Source: Candidatus Nanopelagicales bacterium (GTDB lineage Bacteria; Actinomycetota; Actinomycetes; S36-B12; CAIYMF01). From it: a DNA stretch of 64,000 nucleotides. Under the pieces are notes generated by a model. That model was not told where the DNA came from, ran no database searches, and was given only the letters and a program-made list of their open reading frames with translations. Positions within the stretch are counted from its first letter, which is position 1; the number at the start of each line of letters is the position of its first letter. The position numbers were made by a program, and so were the translations under genes. The stretch lies in assembly GCA_025351185.1 (NCBI GenBank), contig JANXWJ010000186.1, forward strand, positions 1-64,000. Direction: 5' to 3'. Shown here in pieces: positions 36,341 to 45,330 of this stretch.

Positions 36341-37099
36341 TCAATCATGTTGGGACTCGTCGAGCACGGACTCCATCAGTGCCCATGAGTCCATGATGTG
36401 CGCCTCCATGAGGGCGCGCGCCGCACGTCCGTTGCGCGCGGCGAGGGCCGCTTGGATGGCCTCGTGCTGCTTGAGGTTGGCGGCGTACAGGCTGTCGGCG
36501 GCCGAACCCGGCGCCCAGCTGGCTTCACCAGAGAACACTCGCCGCAGGCTCGTGACCAGACGCTCGACGACGGGCAGCTCCGCGGCCTGGAGGATGCCGC
36601 TATGAAAGCGCTCGTTGCTCTCCACCCATGCCAATGCCGCCTGCCCGCGGTCGTCGCGCGAGGCGTTGGCGCGCCGTAGCACGCCCGTGTGGTGGGCGAA
36701 CTGCGCATTGGCGGCAGCGAGCTCGTCGAGCTGATCGTCGGTAATGCGCGTGGCCGCGGCCTCCGCTGCAGCGCCCTCGAGCACCGCACGCGCTAGGTAG
36801 GTCTGGCTCCACTCGTCGCGATCGAGCGCCTGAACGCGGACACCACGGTTGGGTGTGAAGGACACGAAGCCCACGGCGCCCAGCTGACGAAGTGCTTCAC
36901 GGATGGGCGTACGGCTCACCCCGAAACGCCGGGACAGCTCGTCCTGGCGCAGGACCGTGCCCGGGGGGAACGTCCCTGAGATGATCATCTCTTCGATTGC
37001 GTGCCTGATTTGGTCGGCCTTCGTGGTCGCCACGGCATCCCGCGGATCGGCCTGGGCCCACGACCCGTCGCCGGGCCAGGAGCCAGCGTCGTGGGGCAT
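36341..37099 (-). CDS. GntR-family transcriptional regulator (FadR/FCD type)
   Basis: A protein of 252 residues. A winged-helix GntR domain occupies about 25-95 (AIEEMIISGTFPPGTVLRQD, FGVSRTPIREALRQL). The FCD ligand-binding domain follows, with ALAWVESNERFHSGIL and a terminal HEAIQAALAARNGRAARALM helix typical of metal- and carboxylate-binding FCD proteins. The ATG at 37099 is preceded by GGGAGG; an upstream ATG at 37144 lacks this. Divergent from the FAD-oxidase operon, whose promoter region carries a repeated motif that is its likely operator. Confidence 0.92.
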   Translation of the reverse strand: MPHDAGSWPGDGSWAQADPRDAVATTKADQIRHAIEEMIISGTFPPGTVLRQDELSRRFGVSRTPIREALRQLGAVGFVSFTPNRGVRVQALDRDEWSQTYLARAVLEGAAAEAAATRITDDQLDELAAANAQFAHHTGVLRRANASRDDRGQAALAWVESNERFHSGILQAAELPVVERLVTSLRRVFSGEASWAPGSAADSLYAANLKQHEAIQAALAARNGRAARALMEAHIMDSWALMESVLDESQHD

Positions 37100-37173
37100 G
37101 GTGCCTCCCGTCTGCGTTCCACCCGGACTCGGCGGCGTCGGCATCCTGCCACAGACCTCAACGTTGAAGAGCC

Positions 37174-37190
37174 CATTTCGGATCCCAGAT
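37174..37190. repeat. Direct repeat copy 1 (candidate GntR operator)
   Basis: CATTTCGGATCCCAGAT matches copy 2 (37261-37277) in 16 of 17 positions; both copies are preceded by CGTTGAA. The GGATCC core is palindromic. This copy lies upstream of the operon promoter. Confidence 0.5.
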
Positions 37191-37221
37191 TGAGCGCAGT
37201 CGGAGGGCCTCCCTCCGCTCG

Positions 37222-37250
37222 TTGACGTATCGCAGGTGCACGGCTACGTT
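37222..37250 (+). promoter_or_regulatory. Promoter of the FAD-oxidase/oxoprolinase operon
   Basis: TTGACG (37222-37227), a 17-nt spacer and TACGTT (37245-37250) fit a sigma-70-like promoter. The two direct-repeat copies lie on either side of it, so a bound repressor at the downstream copy would block transcription. Confidence 0.5.
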
Positions 37251-37260
37251 CCCGTTGAAC

Positions 37261-37277
37261 CATTTCGGATCCAAGAT
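37261..37277. repeat. Direct repeat copy 2 (candidate GntR operator)
   Basis: CATTTCGGATCCAAGAT, 87 nt from copy 1, lies just downstream of the predicted -10 box and 24 nt before the GTG of the first gene. Confidence 0.5.
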
Positions 37278-37300
37278 GTCCGACGGACGGCGAGGAATCG

Positions 37301-38401
37301 GTGCAGACGGCAGATGCGGTGATCATCGGTGGCGGGTGCATGGGGACGAGCGTCCTCTACCACCTAGCCGTCCGCGGCTGCACCGACGTCGTACTGCTCG
37401 AGGCGGACGCCCTGGCGTCAGGATCGACGAGCAAGGCCGCCGGCGGCATCCGCTTGCAGCACGCCGACGAGCTCAACACCCGCGTGACCCTGAGGTCGCT
37501 GGAGGAGTTCACTCGATTCGAGGAGCTGACCGGAACTCCGATCGGCTTCAAGCAGGTGGGCTACCTGTTCATTCTCGACAACGACGCCGACATGGCGTTC
37601 TTCCGCGCTGCGTCGGAGCAGCAGCAGCGTCTGGGCATCCCCACCGAGGTCCTGGGTCCCGAGGCGGCGCGCGAGCACGTGCCCGGGTTGGACCTCACCG
37701 GTGTCGTCGGTGCCACCTTCTGCCCCCTCGAGGGCTACGCCACCCCGGAAGCGGTCGCCCAGGGGTACGCCGTCGCCGCACGGGCACTCGGATCCCGCAT
37801 CCGCGTCGGCGAGCGAGTCATCCGGATCCTCACCGAGAAGGATCGGGTCATCGGCGTCGAGACCGCGACGGGCGTCATTTCTACCGAGGTCGTGGTCATG
37901 GCCGCCGGCGTCAACTCCACGGAGCTGGCCGCGCCTCTGGGCTTCGAGCTGCCCGTGATCGGCGAGGCCCGGACCATCTACTTCACGAGCGAGACTGCGG
38001 GGGTTCCGGACGACGCGCCGCTCGTCATCGACTTCACCAGCGCCTTCTACTTCCACCGCGAGGGCAACGGGCTCATCTTCGCCGGACCTCATCGCGAGCT
38101 CGAGGATCTCAGCGGACGGGCGACGGCACGCCTGCCGGCGATCGCCGACGTCCCGATCGAAAGGTCGTGGTGGGGCTTCTACGAGATGAGCCCAGACCAC
38201 AACGCCATGATCGGCCGCGCACCGATCGAAGGACTTTTCTACGCAGCGGGGTTCTCGGGGCATGGCTTCATGCAGTCACCGGCTGTGGGCGAGTACCTGG
38301 CCGAGCTCGTCCTGGGCCTCAAGCCGACGCTCGACCTGAGTTCCTTCTCCGCTGACCGGTTTGCCGGCGGCGGCTCGCGCCGCGAGCACTTCATCATCTA
38401 G
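37301..38401 (+). CDS. FAD-dependent oxidoreductase, DAO family (amine/amino-acid oxidase-like)
   Basis: A 366-residue flavoprotein of the D-amino-acid/sarcosine oxidase family, oxidising secondary or primary amines of amino acids. An FAD-binding dinucleotide motif VIIGGGCMGTSVLYHLA opens the protein, STSKAAGGIR follows the ribityl region, and the C-terminal flavin contact is FSGHGFMQSPAVGEYLAEL. The start is GTG at 37301 after GGCGAGGA. It is first of a seven-gene operon also encoding SDR, aldehyde dehydrogenase, CoA-transferase, ThDP enzyme and oxoprolinase subunits. Specific substrate unknown. Confidence 0.9.
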   Translation: MQTADAVIIGGGCMGTSVLYHLAVRGCTDVVLLEADALASGSTSKAAGGIRLQHADELNTRVTLRSLEEFTRFEELTGTPIGFKQVGYLFILDNDADMAFFRAASEQQQRLGIPTEVLGPEAAREHVPGLDLTGVVGATFCPLEGYATPEAVAQGYAVAARALGSRIRVGERVIRILTEKDRVIGVETATGVISTEVVVMAAGVNSTELAAPLGFELPVIGEARTIYFTSETAGVPDDAPLVIDFTSAFYFHREGNGLIFAGPHRELEDLSGRATARLPAIADVPIERSWWGFYEMSPDHNAMIGRAPIEGLFYAAGFSGHGFMQSPAVGEYLAELVLGLKPTLDLSSFSADRFAGGGSRREHFII

Positions 38402-38453
38402 CTCCTCACCCGCTCCGTCCTTGAACGGTTCGATGACCAGCACAGGAGAGAAC

Positions 38454-39263
38454 ATGCAGCGCTTCCAGGGGAAGTCGGTCATCGTCACCGGTTCCGCCCA
38501 TGGGATCGGCGAGGCGATCGCGCGCCGTTTCGCGGCCGAAGGAGCAGGAGTCCTCATCGCAGACCTCGATGAGGCCGCCGCCGTGTTGACGGCCGCGGAG
38601 ATCGTGGCGGCTGGTGGAAGCGCGAACGCGATGCGCGTCGACGTGAAGAGTTCGGACGACATCAACGCGATGGTCGCGGCGACGGTCGAGACCTACGGCA
38701 AGGTCGACGTCCTGGTGAACAACGCGGGCGACGTCACGATCTCGCGGCACTTCCTCGAGTCCGACGAGGCGTGGTGGGACCACTTCATCGACACCAACCT
38801 CAAGAGCCAGTATCTCGCCTGCCGAGCGGTCGCGCCGCTCATGGCCGCAGCGGGTGGCGGCTGCATCATCAACATGTCCAGCGGAGGGGCCACCCGCTCG
38901 CATCGCGGGATGGTTGCCTACGACGCATCCAAGGGAGGAGTCGAGGCGCTCACGCGCGGTCTCGCGCTCGACCTCGCGCCGTACGGCATTCGGGTCAATG
39001 CACTCGTGCCTGGGCTTATCGTGACCCGGCCCGAGCACGCGGAACCGATCGCGGACAAGCGGCGCGCCGACACCGTGCCGATGGGTCGCGGAGGAACGCC
39101 TCAGGACCTGGCCGGTCCGGCTGCCTTCCTGGCCTCCGCCGACGCCGCGTACATGACCGGGAGCTGCCTCGTCGTCGACGGGGGCGTCCTGGTGCAGCAG
39201 CGCTCGCCGCAGGTGGAGACGTTCCCACCGGATCGCTTCCCGTCGATCAGCGACCTGGCCTGA
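38454..39263 (+). CDS. SDR-family oxidoreductase
   Basis: A 269-residue short-chain dehydrogenase: NAD(P)-binding GSAHGIGEA, NNAGD, catalytic Ser in INMSSGGAT and the YDASKGG Tyr-Lys pair. ALVPGLIVTRPE and TGSCLVVDGGVLV complete the fold; a ~20-residue C-terminal extension follows. The ATG at 38454 has AGGAGA upstream; longer upstream frames have no ribosome site. It probably oxidises a hydroxy intermediate made in this pathway. Confidence 0.92.
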   Translation: MQRFQGKSVIVTGSAHGIGEAIARRFAAEGAGVLIADLDEAAAVLTAAEIVAAGGSANAMRVDVKSSDDINAMVAATVETYGKVDVLVNNAGDVTISRHFLESDEAWWDHFIDTNLKSQYLACRAVAPLMAAAGGGCIINMSSGGATRSHRGMVAYDASKGGVEALTRGLALDLAPYGIRVNALVPGLIVTRPEHAEPIADKRRADTVPMGRGGTPQDLAGPAAFLASADAAYMTGSCLVVDGGVLVQQRSPQVETFPPDRFPSISDLA

Positions 39264-39306
39264 CGACGGCAGCCCACGCCCGGAACCCACGACCCGGAGG
39301 AATCCT

Positions 39307-40734
39307 GTGACCGTCCAACCCGCCATCATCGACGGCCGCGAGGTCGTGGGGGCGCAGACGCTCGACGTACTCGACCCGTCGACGGGCCAGCTCCTGTCCC
39401 AGACGATCCGCGGCACCGCGGAGCACATCGATGCTGCTGTGGCGGCGGCACGATCGGCATCGCACGGGTGGAGTCACACCTCGACGCTCGAACGGTCGCG
39501 GACCCTGCGCCGCCTCGCTGACCTGATCACGCGTGACCGCGAAGCCCTGGCGCTGCTCGAGAGCCAGGACACCGGCAAGCCGCTCAGCCAGGCGCGTGCG
39601 GATGCCGACGTCGCGGCGCGCTACTTCGAGTTCTACGCCAACGCGATCGAGTCGTTCTTCGGACGCAGCCTCCCGGCCGACGGCGGCTTCGTCGCCTACA
39701 CGCGTCACGTCCCGTTCGGAGTCACCGCACACATCATCCCGTGGAACTACCCCATGCAGATCGGGTGCCGGACGATCGCCCCCGCCCTCGCCGTCGGCAA
39801 CTGCGTGGTGGTGAAGCCGGCCGAGGATGCGCCTCTGTCTGTGATCAGGATCGCCCAGCTCGCCCTCGAGGCGGGCTTCCCGCCCGGCGTCGTCAACGTC
39901 GTGCCCGGACTCGGCGACGAGGCCGGCATCGCACTCGCGGGGCATCACGGCATCGACCATCTGTCGTTCATCGGCTCGGTCCCGATCGGCTCAGTGGTCG
40001 CCACGGCGGCGGCGCGCAACGTCGTACCTGTCGCACTGGAGCTGGGTGGAAAGTCGCCCAACATCGTGTTCCCGGACGCCGACCTGGCTGTGGCCCTCCC
40101 CACGATCGCTCGATCGATGCTGCAGAACGCCGGACAGACCTGCTCAGCGGGATCGCGGCTGCTCATCCACGAGGGTGTCCGCGACTCCGTCGTGTCCGGT
40201 CTGCGACAGATCCTCGCGCGTACGTCCATGGGGGCCGGCCCGGACGACCCTGATCTCGGCCCGCTGATCAGCGCCAAGCAGCGGCGGCGTACCGACATGG
40301 TCGATCGCGCCCTCGATGCCGGCGCACGTCAGATCGTCGGGCCGGGTGATCGTGAGGTTCCTGCGGAGGGCTTCTACTTCCCACCGACCCTGATCGACGG
40401 CTGCGACGCCGGGAGTGAGATCTTCCGCGAGGAGGTGTTCGGCCCGGTCGTCGCGACCGGGAGCTTCGCGTCCGTCGAGGAGGCGATCGCGCTCGCGAAC
40501 GGCACGGAGTACGGTCTCATCGCCGCCGTGTGGTCGAAAGATCTGGACGTCGTGCACGCGATGACCGAGGAGATCCGTGCCGGTCAGGTCTACGTCAACA
40601 CCTATGGCGCGGGCGGTGGTGTCGAGTATCCGTTCGGCGGGTTCGGGAAGTCGGGTTACGGCCGGGAGAAGGGCTTCGAGGCGCTCGGCGAGTACTGCCA
40701 GACGAAGGCGATCATCCATAAGGTGACCCGATGA
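39307..40734 (+). CDS. Aldehyde dehydrogenase family protein
   Basis: A 475-residue NAD(P)-dependent aldehyde dehydrogenase resembling betaine/aminoaldehyde dehydrogenases. Motifs: PWNYPMQI, FIGSVPIGS (Rossmann), catalytic Glu in ALELGGKSPNIVF and catalytic Cys in NAGQTCSAGSRL. The C-terminal EVFGPV is intact. The GTG start at 39307 follows GGAGGAATCC, and the gene overlaps the CoA-transferase start by 4 nt (ATGA). Confidence 0.94.
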   Translation: MTVQPAIIDGREVVGAQTLDVLDPSTGQLLSQTIRGTAEHIDAAVAAARSASHGWSHTSTLERSRTLRRLADLITRDREALALLESQDTGKPLSQARADADVAARYFEFYANAIESFFGRSLPADGGFVAYTRHVPFGVTAHIIPWNYPMQIGCRTIAPALAVGNCVVVKPAEDAPLSVIRIAQLALEAGFPPGVVNVVPGLGDEAGIALAGHHGIDHLSFIGSVPIGSVVATAAARNVVPVALELGGKSPNIVFPDADLAVALPTIARSMLQNAGQTCSAGSRLLIHEGVRDSVVSGLRQILARTSMGAGPDDPDLGPLISAKQRRRTDMVDRALDAGARQIVGPGDREVPAEGFYFPPTLIDGCDAGSEIFREEVFGPVVATGSFASVEEAIALANGTEYGLIAAVWSKDLDVVHAMTEEIRAGQVYVNTYGAGGGVEYPFGGFGKSGYGREKGFEALGEYCQTKAIIHKVTR

Positions 40735-41906
40735 CGCGGGCGGAACAGGACCAGGTCGGCCTGACCATGCTGGCCGGGGTGAAGGTGCTCGACTTCAGCC
40801 AGGCCTTGTCTGGCCCGTACCTCACGCTGATGCTCGCCGATCTCGGAGCCGAGGTGACGAAGGTCGAGAACCCCGGCCGCGGTGACGACGCACGGCACTG
40901 GGGGCCGCCCTACCTCGGTGAGGACTCGGCGTACTTCATGTCGGTCAACCGCGGGAAGCGCAGCATCCGGCTCGACCTCAAGGACCCCGACGACCTGGCC
41001 ATCTGTCACCGGCTGGTCGAGCTGTCCGACGTCGTCGTCGAGAACTGGCGCCCCGGGACCGCCGAGCGGCTCGGCCTCGGAGCCGAGGCCATGCATGCAC
41101 GTAACTCGCGCCTGGTCTACTGCTCCATCAGTGGCTTCGGCCAGGACCAGGGCACCCGCTCGGGATACGACCAGATCCTCCAGGGCACCAGCGGCGTCAT
41201 GAAGCTGACCGGCCCTCCGGGCGAGCCGACCAAGTGGGGCGTCCCGATCGGCGACCTCGCGGCCGGGATGTTCGCCGCGACGGCGATCGCGGCAGCGCTC
41301 TACGAGCGGCGGGCCACCGGTCTCGGTCGAACGATCGACATCGCGATGCAGGACTGCCTGGTCTCGATGCTGACCCACCAGGCAGCACGCTTCTTCGGTA
41401 CCGGCGTGACACCTGTCTCTGACAACAACAGTCACGCGACGATCGCCCCCTACGGCTTGTTGCGGGCCGGCGACGGGTTCGTGAACGTGTGCGTCGGCAA
41501 CGACTCGCAGTTCGCCCGCATGTGCGAGGTACTGGGCCTGGGTGGGCTGCCCGACGATCCTCGCTACGCGACCAACAGCCAGCGGGTCGCGCACAAGGCC
41601 GAGCTGCTCGCCGAGCTGGAGCCGGTGCTGCACGCCATGACGGCCGAGGCGGTCATCGAGGCGCTGGAGTCGGTCGGCGTCCCCGTCGGGGCGGTGCGCG
41701 ACATGGGCCAGGTCCTGGAGGACCCCGCGACCGCGGCACGCGGGATGGTCGTCACGTTCGCGCGCGATGACTCCGGCCCGGTTCGTGTCGTGAACACCCC
41801 GTGGAAGTTCGACGGTCTCGCGCCGACGTCCCGACGGCCGCCGCCGCGGCTGGGAGAGCACGACCTCGAGGTCCGAGCAGAGGCAAGGATGGAAGGAACC
41901 ACATGA
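40731..41906 (+). CDS. CaiB/BaiF (family III) CoA-transferase
   Basis: A 391-residue class III CoA-transferase that moves CoA between carboxylates. Hallmarks: VLDFSQALSGPYLTLMLADLGAEVTKVE at the N-terminus (quoted here in part as FSQALSGPYLT), SGFGQDQG, and the catalytic Asp in PIGDLAAGMFA. It is translationally coupled to the aldehyde dehydrogenase and to the ThDP enzyme, suggesting that an acid from the first is activated for the second. Confidence 0.92.
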   Translation: MTRAEQDQVGLTMLAGVKVLDFSQALSGPYLTLMLADLGAEVTKVENPGRGDDARHWGPPYLGEDSAYFMSVNRGKRSIRLDLKDPDDLAICHRLVELSDVVVENWRPGTAERLGLGAEAMHARNSRLVYCSISGFGQDQGTRSGYDQILQGTSGVMKLTGPPGEPTKWGVPIGDLAAGMFAATAIAAALYERRATGLGRTIDIAMQDCLVSMLTHQAARFFGTGVTPVSDNNSHATIAPYGLLRAGDGFVNVCVGNDSQFARMCEVLGLGGLPDDPRYATNSQRVAHKAELLAELEPVLHAMTAEAVIEALESVGVPVGAVRDMGQVLEDPATAARGMVVTFARDDSGPVRVVNTPWKFDGLAPTSRRPPPRLGEHDLEVRAEARMEGTT

Positions 41907-43513
41907 ACGCCGCCGATCTCTCGGCCGCCGTGGCGACCGCGCTCGCGGACGCCGGCACCACGATGATGTTCGGCGTCCCGGGCGGGGGCAACAACCTCGA
42001 TCTCATCGGAGCGGCCGAGGCGGCCGGAATCCGATTCGTGCTTGCGCATGCGGAAACACCAGCAGCGATCATGGCGTCGGTCTACGGCGACATCACGGGG
42101 ACGCCTGCCGCCTGCGTGGTCACGCGCGGTCCGGGAGCGATGTGCACCGTCAACGGAGTTGCCAATGCGCTGCTGGAGCGTCAACCGCTCGTGCTGATCA
42201 CCGACGTCGTCAGCCTGGTGGATGCGGACCGGATCGCGCACCAGAGACTGGACCAGAGCGCAGTCTTCGCGCCACTCACGAAGCTGACCGCCGTCGTGGG
42301 TGCCGATGACCCGTCCGCTCTGGTGACCCACGCTGCGCGGGTTGCCATGTCGTTGCCGCGCGGCCCGGTGCACCTCGACTTCGACCCCAGCTCACCATCG
42401 ACCCAGGTTCCGCCGGTCCCCTCGGCGGCGATCGCCGATCCCGAGGAGCTCCACCGCCTCGCCGAGATCCTCAAGGCCTCGTCTCGGCCGGTCGTCCTCG
42501 TCGGCGTGGGGGCGCGGCAGGTCGCGGGAGAGCTGCGGTCCTTCGTGGCAGAGGCATCCGCACCCGTTCTCATGACGTACCGTGCACAGGGGCTGGTGCC
42601 CGACTCGTGGCCGTGCGTGGCCGTGCCGCTCACCGGCGCAACGACGGAGTCGCCACTGCTGCACGACGCCGACCTCGTCGTCATGCTCGGCGTGGACACG
42701 GTCGAGTTCATCCACGGCACGTGGCCCTACGCCGCACCCGTCGTCGCGCTGGGGGAATGGGCCGAGGAGAACACCTACGTGTCGCCAGTGCTGCAGGTGG
42801 TCGGCGATCTCGGCCGCCTCATCGATGTCCTGCGCGAGCACTGGCCCGTGACGACGTGGGCGCCCGATGCCGGGGAGGCTCATCGCCACGTCGAGCTCGC
42901 CACCATGCTGGCCGCCCGCCCGGAGCACCCGGACGGGGTGGTGCCCCAAGACGTCGTGCGGAGCGTGCGACGCGCGGCCCCGGCCGGAACTGTTGCCACC
43001 GTCGACGCGGGGGCGCACATGCTCCCCGTGATGTCGCTCTGGACGACCGAGCAGGTCGACGAGGTCCTGATCTCGAGCGGACTGGCCACGATGGGCTTCG
43101 CCCTCCCCGCCGCCATCGCCGCCGGTCTCGCCCGCCCAGACCGGCGCATCGTGTGCTTCACGGGGGACGGTGGCCTCGGGATGTGTATCGGAGAGCTCGA
43201 GACCGTGAGCCGGCTCGGCCTTCCGATCACCGTCGTGGTGTTCAACGACGCCCGGCTCAGCCTCATCGAGATCAAGGCCAAGCCGGAAGGTCACGGCGGC
43301 GCGAACGCTGTGCGATACGGCGACACGGACTTCGCCACCATCGCACGCGGTTATGGCCTCACCGGCGTGCGTGTGGAGACGCTGGCGGCGCTGAACCAAG
43401 CAGTGGCGACCTCGTTCCGCGACGACGGGCCCACCCTCATCGACATCCGTGTAGACCCGTCGTCCTACGCTGACGTCGTCGGCTCGGTCCGCGGGGCACG
43501 CCCATCACGGTGA
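41903..43513 (+). CDS. Thiamine-diphosphate-dependent enzyme (acetolactate synthase/oxalyl-CoA decarboxylase superfamily)
   Basis: A 536-residue ThDP enzyme with the three-domain layout of this superfamily: the activating Glu lies in VLAHAETPAAIMASVYG, the central domain binds nucleotide or CoA, and the cofactor motif is GDGGLGMCIGELETV ending in ND about 28 residues after GDGG. Members decarboxylate or ligate 2-oxo acids or cleave acyl-CoAs. The partner CoA-transferase favours an acyl-CoA lyase or decarboxylase role, but acetolactate-synthase-like activity cannot be excluded. The ATG at 41903 follows GGAAGGAACC and overlaps the previous stop. Confidence 0.88.
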   Translation: MNAADLSAAVATALADAGTTMMFGVPGGGNNLDLIGAAEAAGIRFVLAHAETPAAIMASVYGDITGTPAACVVTRGPGAMCTVNGVANALLERQPLVLITDVVSLVDADRIAHQRLDQSAVFAPLTKLTAVVGADDPSALVTHAARVAMSLPRGPVHLDFDPSSPSTQVPPVPSAAIADPEELHRLAEILKASSRPVVLVGVGARQVAGELRSFVAEASAPVLMTYRAQGLVPDSWPCVAVPLTGATTESPLLHDADLVVMLGVDTVEFIHGTWPYAAPVVALGEWAEENTYVSPVLQVVGDLGRLIDVLREHWPVTTWAPDAGEAHRHVELATMLAARPEHPDGVVPQDVVRSVRRAAPAGTVATVDAGAHMLPVMSLWTTEQVDEVLISSGLATMGFALPAAIAAGLARPDRRIVCFTGDGGLGMCIGELETVSRLGLPITVVVFNDARLSLIEIKAKPEGHGGANAVRYGDTDFATIARGYGLTGVRVETLAALNQAVATSFRDDGPTLIDIRVDPSSYADVVGSVRGARPSR

Positions 43514-43526
43514 CCAGGGAGCAGGA

Positions 43527-44264
43527 GTGACACCCGACGCAGCGCACGAGGTCGCACCCGCGCTCGACAGTGTCATCGTTCGGGAGTACGGCGACAGCGC
43601 GCTGCTCGTCACCGCTCGACGGGCCACCGATGACGAGGACTGGCGGGTCGCGCACCACGTCGAGAAGGAGTTCACCCGATCGATGCCGCGCGGAGTCCTC
43701 GGGACGATCGCGTCCTACGACGCCGTGCTCGTCGAGTTCGACTGCACCGTCACCGACCACGCCGCAGTGGTGCGCGCTGTCGGAGAAGCGTTAGCGACTC
43801 TGGACAGCCAGCAGGACGAGGCACCTCGGACCTTCGTGGTTCCCGTGGTGTACGGCGGCGACTATGGACCCGACCTCGCCGATCTCGCGCAAGCGTTGGG
43901 CATCACTGAGGACGAGATCGTTCGTTTGCACTCGGAGAAGCCGCATCTCGTGCGCGCCGTCCTGTCCCCCGCGGGTGCGCCGATGAGCGACGTGACGCTC
44001 CCGGCACAGGTCGGCCGCCGGGCCTCGCCGCGGGTCTCCGTTCCTGCCGGGACCGTCGCTGTGGCAGGCCGTCAGGCAACTGTCTACGCCACCTCGTCAC
44101 CGGGCGGATGGCAACTCATCGGGCGAACGCCGCTCACGCTGTTCGACATCGCGGCCGACCCTCCTGTGCGCTACCGCGCCGGTGACCTGCTGCGTTATGT
44201 ACCCATCCCCGCCGAGGACTTCCCTCGCCTCGTGGGTCACGGCATCGAGCAGGCCGATGACTGA
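43527..44264 (+). CDS. pxpB: 5-oxoprolinase subunit B (allophanate hydrolase subunit 1 family)
   Basis: A 245-residue protein of the KipI/PxpB family. With PxpC and PxpA it forms the ATP-dependent bacterial 5-oxoprolinase that opens the lactam 5-oxoproline to glutamate. Family features: VREYGDSALLV at the start, VPVVYGGDYGPDLADLA in the middle and GGWQLIGRTPLTLFD near the end. The start is GTG at 43527. It overlaps pxpC. Confidence 0.93.
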   Translation: MTPDAAHEVAPALDSVIVREYGDSALLVTARRATDDEDWRVAHHVEKEFTRSMPRGVLGTIASYDAVLVEFDCTVTDHAAVVRAVGEALATLDSQQDEAPRTFVVPVVYGGDYGPDLADLAQALGITEDEIVRLHSEKPHLVRAVLSPAGAPMSDVTLPAQVGRRASPRVSVPAGTVAVAGRQATVYATSSPGGWQLIGRTPLTLFDIAADPPVRYRAGDLLRYVPIPAEDFPRLVGHGIEQADD

Positions 44265-45246
44265 CTCAGGTCTGCGTGTGCTGGACCCCGGGCGTGCCTG
44301 CGTTCAGGACATCGGGCGCAGGGGTCAGCAGCAGTACGGCGTGAGCGTCCGCGGAAGCTCAGACCAGTACTCCTCGGGGATGGCCTGCGCGCTCGTCGCC
44401 AACGATGCCTCGGCGCCGCTCATCGAGGCGACCGCACTCGGCCTGGTGGTCGAGGCTGTCGGTGACCTGCTGGTGGCCGTCACCGGCGCCGCCTGCGACG
44501 TGACCGTGGACGGCCACCGCGTCCCCACGTGGCAGCCGGTGCCGGTCGCCACCGGCTCGGTGCTCCGGGTGTTCGGCATCCACGACGGGCTGCGGTGCTA
44601 CCTGGCAGTGCACGGCAGGATCGGCGCACCCACGCTGCTCGGGAGCGTCACGCCCGATCCCGGGCTGGGGTTCGGGTGGTACCTCGCGGCGGGCGACCTG
44701 GTCACCGTCACGTCGACCTTCGTCTACTTCGACCATCCGCACATGCGGCATCCACTCATGCGCCCGGCGGTCCAGGTGCGGCGCTTTCCCAGTCCTGCGC
44801 TGATCGACGTGACAGTCGGCCCCGAATGGGCGCAGTTCATCAACCCGCGAGAGGCCTTGCAGGACAATGAGTTCACCGTCGGCAACGACAGCGACGAGGT
44901 CGGACTGCGACTCACCGGCCACGCGCCCGCACGCACCGACCGGCACGAGTTGCGGTCCCGCGGCGTCGGCATCGGGGCCGTCGAGGTGACGCCTTCCGGG
45001 GACGTCATCGTGCTGCTCCGCGGACGCATGCTCACGGCCGGGTACCCCGTGGCCGCCGTGGCGACGACCTCGGCGGTGTCGCTGCTCGGTCAGGCCCAGC
45101 CCGGCGACCGGGTGCGGTTCCGTCTCGTGACGACCGAGGAGGCCATCCGAACCGCGCGCAGCGATCGTGCGGCGATCGAGGCCGTCACCGCCAGCGTGCG
45201 CAGCATCATCGGCAGCGTCGGTGTAGCCCTCCCCGGCGGCCTCTGA
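44257..45246 (+). CDS. pxpC: 5-oxoprolinase subunit C (biotin-dependent carboxyltransferase family)
   Basis: A 329-residue protein of the KipA/PxpC family. It begins LRVLDPGRACVQDIGRRGQQ and has the AVHGRIGAPTLLGS and FTVGNDSDEVGLRLTG segments of the family. It partners PxpB; the genes overlap by 8 nt. In most genomes pxpA sits in the same operon, whereas here it is encoded on the opposite strand just downstream. Confidence 0.93.
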   Translation: MTDSGLRVLDPGRACVQDIGRRGQQQYGVSVRGSSDQYSSGMACALVANDASAPLIEATALGLVVEAVGDLLVAVTGAACDVTVDGHRVPTWQPVPVATGSVLRVFGIHDGLRCYLAVHGRIGAPTLLGSVTPDPGLGFGWYLAAGDLVTVTSTFVYFDHPHMRHPLMRPAVQVRRFPSPALIDVTVGPEWAQFINPREALQDNEFTVGNDSDEVGLRLTGHAPARTDRHELRSRGVGIGAVEVTPSGDVIVLLRGRMLTAGYPVAAVATTSAVSLLGQAQPGDRVRFRLVTTEEAIRTARSDRAAIEAVTASVRSIIGSVGVALPGGL

Positions 45247-45330
45247 ACGGACGTCGGTCCCACACCTACGTATCGTGCTCCGAGGGCCGGCACACGACAC
45301 TCAGGTGTCGGACGGCGGATGACGGGGCTC

